Below are positions 56,990 to 64,000 of a stretch of 64,000 bases of DNA, one piece after another. A model generated the notes under the pieces. It searched no databases, was not told the DNA's origin, and was given only the letters and a program-made list of their open reading frames with translations. Position numbers and translations under genes: made by a program. This DNA is from Ursus arctos (taxonomy: Eukaryota > Chordata > Mammalia > Carnivora > Ursidae), in assembly GCF_023065955.2 (NCBI RefSeq), contig NW_026622874.1:4756001-4820000 (forward strand). Reading direction: 5' to 3'. How positions within the stretch are numbered: position 1 is the first letter of the stretch; each line of letters begins with the position of its first letter.

Positions 56990-57620
56990 CTGGAACGGTG
57001 CTGTCCTGTACCCCTGCTGGCAGAAACACAGGTTTATTCACTCAAGCATTATGGGCCTTTTTATTTCAACACGCACAGTTGAGGCACAGGAAGGAGGGAC
57101 GAAAATCCAGCCCTTTCAACTGTTTGCCTAGAGAAATGAGAAAGTAAAAACATGTCACGTTCCTCTCTAATTCTGACAAATTTTAGCCTTTCTCGGCCAG
57201 GATAATTTTCCTGACTATTGGCCATATTTCTTTGTAAGTCACTCTGTCCAGAACCAAGTTGCACTAATGCAGTGCAGTACTCGAATCTGTCAGATCAGTT
57301 CAGAAGGACATGAGTCTGCTGCCCGTGCACGGCCCTGGGAGCCACAACGCACCCCCCCCGCCCCGATCATCAGCAGGAAGGATTGCTGGGGATTGCCGAA
57401 GACCAGCTGGGAGATGTGAAGGAAAATATATGGCCTTTGAATTTTCCACTCTCCCTCCGTCGGACTGCAGCCAGCCACCATTACCAAATTAGTGCCACAA
57501 AGAGAGGGATTTTCTCTCCCTGGGGCAGGCCAGAAAGATAAATCAGCTACAAAAGAGCAAATGGCTACAGGAAGAAAGAGAAAATGAAGGCCCGACACTC
57601 TGTCGTGCGAATGTCACAGT
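56990..57620. other. Repeat-free block, candidate conserved noncoding element
   Basis: No transposon signature. Contains GGATAATTTTCCTGAC, TTGGCCATATTTCTTTG (a CArG-like CCATATTTC), ACCATTACCAAATTAGTGCC and AAGATAAATCAGC. Candidate only by composition. Confidence 0.3.
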
Positions 57621-57764
57621 ATTTGCAGGTGGTCACACACGGAGCCATCAGAGAGAGAACTGCAGAGAACCCTCCCCTCCCACTCTGGGCCTCCTCCCAT
57701 CTCCCCCCAAAATAAATGTGATGGTTTTCTCTTTCATAAGCACCTTTCGCCTTCCCACCTGACC

Positions 57765-57962
57765 ACTTTTTTTTTTTTAAAGATTTTATTTAATTATTTG
57801 ACAGAGAGAGAGACAAAGCATGAGCAGGGGGAGCAGCAGAGGAAGAGGGAGAAGCAGGCTCCCCGCTGAGCAGGGAGCCCCATGTGGGGCTCAATCCCAG
57901 GACCCGGGAATCATGACCTGAGCCCAAGGCAAACGTTGAACCGACTAAGCCACTCAGACGAC
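57765..57962 (-). repeat. Can-SINE
   Basis: AAAGATTTTATTTAATTATTT, GAAGCAGGCTCCCCGCTGAG, GAATCATGACCTGAGCCC, ACCGACTAAGCCACTC. Probable duplication CCACCTGACC (57755-57764) and CCATCTGACC (57963-57972). Confidence 0.93.
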
Positions 57963-57972
57963 TCCATCTGAC

Positions 57973-58655
57973 CGAATGCAAGTTTGTACAGCCACTTAGG
58001 AAAACAGTATGGAGGTTCCTCAAAAAGTTAAAAATAGAGCTACCTTATGACCCAGCAATTGCACTACTGGGTATTTACCCCAAAGATACAGATGTTGTGA
58101 AAGGAAGGGGCACATGCACCCCAGTGTTCATAGCAGCAATGCCCACAGTGGCCAAACTGTGGAAGGAGCCAAGATGCCCTTCAACAGACGAATGGATAAA
58201 GAAGCTGTGGTCCATCTATACAGTGGAATATTACTCAGCCATCAGAACGATTACCTAACATTTGCAGCAACATGGACGGGACTGGAGGGGATTATACTAA
58301 GTGAAATAAGTCAAGCAGAGAAAGACCATTATCATATGGTTTCACTTATATGTGGAACATAAGGAATAGCAGGAAGGACATCAGGAGAAGGAAGGGAAAA
58401 ATGAAGGGGGGGAGATCAGAGGAGGAGACGAACCATGAGAGACTATGGACTCTGGGAAACAAACTGAGTTTCAGAGGGGAGGGGGTGGGGGGATGGGCTA
58501 GCCCGGTGATGGGTATTAAGGAGGGCACGTATTGCACGGAGCACTGGGTGTTATACGCAAACAATGAATCACAGAAAACTGCATCAAAAACTAATGATGT
58601 ACTGTACGGTGACTAACATGACACAGTAAAAAAAATAGTAATAAAAAAATAAAAA
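57973..58655 (+). mobile_element. Carnivoran L1 3' end (end of ORF2 and 3' UTR)
   Basis: ACTACTGGGTATTTACCCCA, GAATGGATAAAGAAGCTGTG, TGGAATATTACTCAGCC, TAAGTGAAATAAGTCAAGC, GAGCACTGGGTGTTATACG, ATGATGTACTGTACGGTGAC, A-rich end. Low divergence suggests a fairly young carnivoran L1. 5'-truncated, with the SINE at 57765 immediately upstream. Confidence 0.93.
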
Positions 58656-58794
58656 TATCAGGGAATTAGTATTTTTATGTGGGGTGCAATGTGCTAAATT
58701 ATGTGTCTACATTTCCATATTATTGGCCAATTATTTTTGATGAGGAAGAACCCAGAAATAAAGAACCAGCATTTACCAGAAAGCTGTAAAGCAG

Positions 58795-58900
58795 AAAACT
58801 ATGAGAATTAAAAGAGATAATAATGCATGTGGGCCTGGGAAGGGCTCCTGGTACAGAGAGAGCTTAGTAAATAGTAACAAGATCATTATTATTACCAAAG
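58795..58900 (+). repeat. MIR 3' fragment
   Basis: GAGAATTAAAAGAGATAATA, GCTCCTGGTACAGAGAGAGC, TTAGTAAATAGTAACAAG: MIR 3' half. Confidence 0.6.
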
Positions 58901-60033
58901 TTCATCGACTGTAAGACGCACTCAATAAAGAGTCAGATGCACCATGTTATTGCGTTCTACTAAGAAAAAGCATTAGCAAACTATGTCAGGCTAGCTGTTG
59001 TGCAATGGATTCCAGTTCCAGGAACATAAAATCGTGAAAAAATACACAGTTTGGAATTCATGAAATTCAGCATCACTGTGTATACCCCCAGGTGTTGGCA
59101 GAACAGAAGTTGTGCTCTGCATAACCGATGTGTGAGGACAGGACATTTGTGTCACCTCAGCCACACCGGGCCGTGAGGTTCCAGCCACCCCTCCGTCTCT
59201 CGGAGCTTCTGCACCGAGCTGACCAGGTTCGGGTTGCTCTCCTGGACTCTCAGCATCACCCAAACTCATTCACCACCACTTCCGGTTCTTGGTTTTCATC
59301 ATCCTCAGTCAGTTGTCCTAAAACAGACTCTCATAAGTCACTCAAAACCCAAAATACGACCTTGACCTAAAGTTGCATTGCTTATGCCAAGTTAACGGTC
59401 TGCCCAAATTTGGCCATACTCTGGAGGTGACCCAATGCACGGGTTCCCAGCAGCTTCTTTCAATTCTGAGTTAAGCAGGGCAACTTCCCTTGGATAGGGG
59501 TTTAAGTCAGTTGCTTTAAAACCCAAGTTCACATTTCTTTTCCCGCCTACCACACAGCTCTCTCTAAACAGCCAAGGGAAAGCACTTAGAAGGACAGTTT
59601 GGGTAGAGAAGCAGCCGATGGATTTTAAAGCCCTTCTGACAAACCGTACAGACAGATCCTGAATGTTCTGGAATCTGAGCTGGCTATTTTTCACTGAGAG
59701 CACTGGCCTTCAAGACTATTAACATATATGGGAACTGAAGAAAGATACGTAAAAATATATACAGAAATCATATACGAACTAAACCAAAATGGGGCACAGG
59801 GTTTCTGCATCCCACTTATCACCTGTAATGCCAAGGAGTGGGTGGGTCTCCCCTAATACACCAGCCAGGGTCCTTGGTGGCCAAGAGCCCACTGCATTCC
59901 TTGACTATACAAAGATCTGAGAGTGAACTGTCCACTCAGTGGTCATTTTCCCATGATACAAAAATGCTCTCCAAATGTTTTTAAAAATATTTTTTCATGA
60001 CAATAGGTAAATCCTAACTATTAGAAGTTAGAA
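58901..60033. other. Intron 5, no feature recognised
   Basis: Unique-looking sequence. Confidence 0.55.
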
Positions 60034-60223
60034 TGTGGCATGTGGGTGGCTCAGTTGGTTAAGCCTCTGACTCTTGGTTTCGGCTCAGGTCATGATCCCA
60101 GGGTTGTGAAATCGAGCCCCACATCAGGCTCCCCACTCGGCAGGGAGTCTGCTTCTCTCCCTCTCCCTCTGCCCCTCCCTCTGCTCATGCACGCTCTAAA
60201 ATCTTTAAATAAATAAATAAAAA
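60034..60223 (+). repeat. Can-SINE
   Basis: GGCATGTGGGTGGCTCAGTT head, CTCTTGGTTTCGGCTCAGGT, CGGCAGGGAGTCTGCTTCTC, AAATAAATAAATAAAAATC tail. Confidence 0.93.
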
Positions 60224-62136
60224 TCAGATTATGCTGCCTGTGGTCTGGCCATTAACCCCCCCCCACTTCTTTACACTGTCCTTTATAATGATTACTCTCA
60301 GTATTGCCCCTGAAGAAAAGACACCCAAACTTCCACATTTGTGAGATTCAACAGTTCTCCTACTGCTCCTATCACAAATGAAAGAAGCAGGTTTTCCTTT
60401 TCCTGGGTTATACACAGATTTAACTAGTTACTTTAAATAAAAAAAATAAAAGTCCCAACGATTCTTTCTTTCCCTCCAGCCTCATTTTGCACGTGCTCTT
60501 CATTTTCCCCCAACATCTAAATGCAAAATAGAACATACCCGCTGAAGGAATCAGGGTTTGATCATTATAGCAGGCATAACTGAATTTGCATATGTGAGGT
60601 TTCCAACTTTGAATTCAGAGACAACGAACGAAGCAACAGCCCAAACAAGAATTAATCTGTTGTTTCTGAAAAAAAATTTAGTAAATTATCAAAGGTGGTT
60701 AAAGAAATGCTGGTTTTAAAGAAAATAACAGAAATGTTCCTAAGTAAAGATGATTACGGTAAAGCTTATTTGGAGGAGAAAAAATAAACCAAAGCATTAG
60801 CAATAAAAGGTAAGCCCGGAGAGCTGAAATGCAAGGATCGCTTTGGGAAATGGAGAAAAAATGAAACCAAAGGAAACAAGGCATGAAAAGAAGGGAGGAT
60901 TAAGAGAATAACGAAAGAGTCGACAACAAAAATGTTACAGACTCCTAGGAAAGAGAATTACTGATGGTCAGTATCTATTTGGATTGCCATGATGAAAAAG
61001 AGAAGATTGACAAGAAGTGGGGGGGGGGGAAGGTAAACCAATTTTATATGGCTGTCTCCTGACCTAATTCAGCTCGTTAAATCAGAAAGCTGATTTTCCG
61101 AAGGAAATGAAAGCAGCAGCAGCTGATTGGTAAATGGGGAGAGTATTGGGTGATGGGCATCATTGTTACCACTGCTCTGATCAAACTAATTTGAGAAGAC
61201 TGTGACACTAGCTCTCAGAGGCACCTGTTAAATACTAAGGAAAGGTACCCCCCACCCCTGCTCCTAGCATGGTTGGCATTCTATGCAAAAGAAACACTGA
61301 AAGTCAACATACGCCAAACGATATGTTCTGCAGGCCTGCAGGCTAGTATAAACGCTCCAGGTTCTTACTAAGCTAAAGGAGATATTGCCCTGGGTACACA
61401 CTGCAGCAGAGAGTTGTAAAAATACCTCCAAAAACGATAAGCCTCAACTCCCCAAATGTCCTCGAGGGCATATACAGTGTCCTGTCCCAAGAGACGTTGG
61501 CGCCCTTCCTCACTCAGGGGTTCGTGCAAACCTACTCAAAGTGAAGTCTAAGTATCTTTATTTTCGGAAGGCACTAGGTTCCAAACAGAAAGGCCGTCAT
61601 CAGAGAGAGTAGGGAGCAATCAGAGGCTGCGCAGGAGGCTCCGAGAATCTAAAACAAAGGGACTTCATAGGCACGTAATCATGAAATACCTTTGGGTAAA
61701 GTGTTCATATGTCCCCAAAGAGGAATTCAAGATAGTTAGACCTCTTTGGTCGGTCATAATATAAACTATTATCAGTGTATTCAGGAGAAAGAAACAAGGC
61801 AAAATGATATTCTCTCTCTTTTTCCTTCCATATTTAAATTGACTTACTACATTGGGAAACTTGTCTGCACGCTGATCTTCTGGACTCCAACTATATGAAA
61901 TCTTTAAATTAACTAAAAATATTTTTCAGGCTGTTACTCTGAAGAGAGGAGGTAGGGAAAGCACATCTCGAGGTAACCAGTTTACGTGCAGGGTTCAAAG
62001 TTAAAGAACGAAAAGCAACAATAAGAAAAGTTGCTCATATCCTGTGATTAGCCCGCTGCCTGCTCTTCCACCACAGTATCACGTATCACAAATGAAGCCC
62101 AGAAGTTTAACACCGAGTGACATTAAGCTGTGTTCG
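60224..62136. other. Intron 5, unique sequence with one candidate conserved block
   Basis: No transposon recognised. 60930-61240 has the look of a conserved element (AATTCAGCTCGTTAAATC, AGCTGATTGGTAAATGG, GATCAAACTAATTTGAG). A run of ten G lies at 61018-61030. Confidence 0.45.
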
Positions 62137-62330
62137 GGGGGCACCTGGGTGGCTCCATCGGTTAAGCATCTAATTCTTGACTTCGGCTCAGGTCACAATC
62201 TCAGGGTCGTGGGTTCGAGCCCTGCATCCTCCGGCTCTGCGCTCAGTGGGGCATCTGCTTCTCCCTCTCCCTCCACTCCTCCCCCCGTTTGCTCTCTCTC
62301 TCTCTCAAATAAAGAAAATCTTTTAAAAAA
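62137..62330 (+). repeat. Can-SINE
   Basis: GGGGGGCACCTGGGTGGCTC head, CTTGACTTCGGCTCAGGTC, GTGGGGCATCTGCTTCTCCC, CTCTCTCAAATAAAGAAAATC tail end (62297-62317). Confidence 0.93.
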
Positions 62331-62816
62331 TGTGTTTAGTAAATTATACCCACCAAAACACAACAGAACTTTAGAAAGATTTTCAATAATGATTTTTGTT
62401 GAAATAAAAAACCATTTTCTGTTTAACTTTTTTGAGCGCAATAATCCTTCTTATCTTAAATAATCAGAAACAAAATGGATCTAATACTCTAAAGTGAAAA
62501 GAAACGAACATGTAGTATAACAGGCACCTTTACGTGTTAACTCGCTGATGTGATTAAATCAATTTCCTGAGGGATCCAGGGTGTTAATTAGGGAAAACAT
62601 ATTTCTCCTTAATCTTTACCCTATATAAGTACCGGTAGTGGTCAAATGCTGCTCATCTTTCCCAGACAAGTGCTTTCAAGATGGCGGCTACCATGCAGTT
62701 GGTAACTCTGTTCCCAAGTTGCGGGTTACGGGGCAATTATATACATTAAGGCTGCAGATGAACATGAGACAGACACGGGAGTCAGTACAGAACCGAGGCC
62801 TCAAGACAAGGTAAAG
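62331..62816. other. Intron 5, no feature recognised
   Basis: AT-rich unique-looking sequence. ATGGCGGCTACCATG-like wording at 62681-62696 is not followed by an open frame. Confidence 0.5.
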
Positions 62817-62826
62817 AAAGTGGTAG

Positions 62827-63014
62827 GGGTGCCTGGATGGCTCAGTGGGTTAAGCATCCACCTCTTGATTTCGGCTCAGGTCATGATCTCAGGGTCCTGG
62901 GATGGAGCCCTACATTGGGGTCTGTGCTCATTGGGGAGTCTGCTTGAGATTCCCCCCCTCCCTTTCCCCCTACCTCCTACCACCCCCCCCAAATATATAA
63001 ATAAATCTTAAAAA
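62827..63014 (+). repeat. Can-SINE with target-site duplication
   Basis: GGGTGCCTGGATGGCTCAGT head, CTCTTGATTTCGGCTCAGGT, C-rich middle, AAATATATAAATAAATCTTA tail. Duplication AAAGTGGTAG at 62817-62826 and 63015-63024. Confidence 0.95.
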
Positions 63015-63234
63015 AAAGTGGTAGATCATTCCATATTCAATTGCCCATCAGGTCATAACTCTATGTCACTCACACACATTTACCCCTTTCTATTCAATCC
63101 CTTCATTGTCACCTGTTTTGGACCTTCAAGACCTCTTGCTTACAACTTTCCAAGGTAGGCTCTATGCCTGCCCACCCCACTGTGTTTTGTTAATCCACCC
63201 TTCAGAAAAGAGAAATATGAGATCTACCCCATGG

Positions 63235-63750
63235 CTACAGCAAAAAAGACAAAATTCTTCAACATGACATCGAAGGCCCTCCACAAACTGCCCTCCCCCT
63301 ACCTTCCTGCCGTGCCCCACGCTCGCTGTGTTTCTGTTACACCAGCTTCTTTGCCATTCCTAGCCATGTCCTGTCCTCACTCAGTTCTCTACCCCGTCCA
63401 TATGCTTCCTATTTAAAAAAGTACTTTTGTCACTGTCTTTGTTGCTCATAATTTTATTCATCCTTCAAGATACATCTTAAGTGGCACCTCCTTCAGGAAG
63501 TGTTCCCACATCCCACGAATCTGACTTCTCTATACTCTCATAGCATCATATTTACACATAAGCTGCAGCACTTACCACATTCTACTCTGAATGGAAGGCA
63601 ATTATGTAAAAGTCAATCTCTACCACTGGACTAGAAGCAACTGAACACCGCAAGTCACAGCTCTCAGTGCTTTATAGCATTTATTTGCTCATATGTCTTT
63701 TCTTTTTCAATAAACCATAAGTTCCCTGAGGTCATGATCCACATCTCCCT
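63235..63750 (+). repeat. L2 LINE 3' fragment
   Basis: CTTCAACATGACATCGAAGG, CCCTCCACAAACTGCCC, AGTGGCACCTCCTTCAGGAAG, TTCCCACATCCCACGAATC, AACCATAAGTTCCCTGAGG: L2 3' order. Confidence 0.75.
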
Positions 63751-64000
63751 TTAAAAATATTTTAAGTGAAAAATTAAATATATATTTCCAACGTAAATAT
63801 AACACCTAATGTACATTATACACATAAATATATAAATACAGGTATCCTCTGCTTTTCAAAATTTCACATGATGCCACTTTGCTTTTACAAAAGACTTATA
63901 TTAAAATTAGTGCCTAACTAGAGGAAATCTGAAGAGGATTTCCACTTTCACTGGGAAAGGCAAAAAGCAAAAATAGCGTTCAGCATTTATTTTGCGGGGA
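63751..64000. other. Intron 5, AT-rich edge of window
   Basis: AT-rich sequence with TATATA-type words (63775-63840). No repeat family or gene recognised. Confidence 0.6.

Larger units (their letters stand above)
1..64000 (-). other. SMYD3: SMYD3 gene body (internal part, both ends outside the window)
   Basis: Five minus-strand exons with consensus GT-AG borders and compatible phases translate into one uninterrupted stretch of SMYD3. The whole window is therefore internal to this gene. SMYD3 is a SAM-dependent lysine methyltransferase of the SMYD family, known to act on cytoplasmic MAP3K2 and on histone tails, with an N-terminal split SET/MYND part and a helical C-terminal domain. The visible exons total 545 coding bases. 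The gene is known to be very large in mammals, which fits the long introns here. Upstream exons must lie beyond 64000 and the terminal exons before base 1. Exon numbers used below (6-10 of 12) are recalled from the human gene and are inference. Confidence 0.96.

Noticed and set aside
62681..62700. AAGATGGCGGCTACCATG as a gene start
   Set aside because: No open frame of useful length follows, and there is no promoter context.
1..64000. CRISPR arrays, operons, phage or plasmid elements
   Set aside because: The window is mammalian intron sequence; direct repeats are microsatellites, SINE tails or target duplications.

Overview
The window is nuclear DNA from a carnivoran mammal. It lies entirely inside one protein-coding gene, SMYD3 (SET and MYND domain-containing lysine methyltransferase), transcribed on the minus strand. 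The lineage call rests on about 25 tRNA-derived Can-SINE copies on both strands and on L1 3' ends of the carnivoran type. Five SINE copies belong to a subfamily (tail region reading like GCTGGGAGCCTGCTTCTTCC, then a CTCGCTGGCTGTCTCT motif) that I associate with bears, giant panda and pinnipeds. An arctoid, probably a bear or seal relative, is therefore the best guess. That is inference from repeat families, not from a search.

Five coding exons of SMYD3 are exact in frame and splice sites. In transcript order they are 46184-46117, 44557-44455, 36355-36245, 6406-6319 and 1503-1329. By my recollection of the human 428-residue protein they encode residues about 178-358, and are probably exons 6-10 of 12. 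They carry the heart of the enzyme: the NHSC cofactor/zinc motif, the catalytic tyrosine, the post-SET zinc cysteines, and the first half of the helical C-terminal domain. The 5' exons (N-terminal SET half, MYND finger) lie beyond base 64000. The last about 70 residues lie before base 1. All introns are GT-AG with phases 0, 2, 0, 0, 1, 2 for introns 5-10, and all exons join without a frameshift or stop.

Layout: 1-1328 is part of intron 10; 1504-6318 is intron 9 (4.8 kb); 6407-36244 is intron 8 (29.8 kb); 36356-44454 is intron 7 (8.1 kb); 44558-46116 is intron 6 (1.6 kb); 46185-64000 is part of intron 5. The introns hold Can-SINEs, at least seven L1 pieces of different ages, L2 and MIR fossils, one MLT1-type LTR, one MER5A-type DNA transposon fossil and several microsatellites. 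I found no second protein-coding gene, no RNA gene other than SINE-embedded tRNA-like heads, and no promoter.

The most interesting observations are: (1) exon 10 has about 95% G/C at third codon positions while exon 9, 4.8 kb away, has about 31%, and most remembered amino-acid differences from human in exon 10 are AT-to-GC changes; (2) a three-deep retrotransposon nest with all three target-site duplications readable; (3) an old antisense L1 that begins about 35 bp upstream of the exon 9 acceptor and may supply its branch point; (4) repeat-poor, TAAT-rich intronic blocks that are candidate conserved regulatory elements. I did not find a convincing new biological system here.
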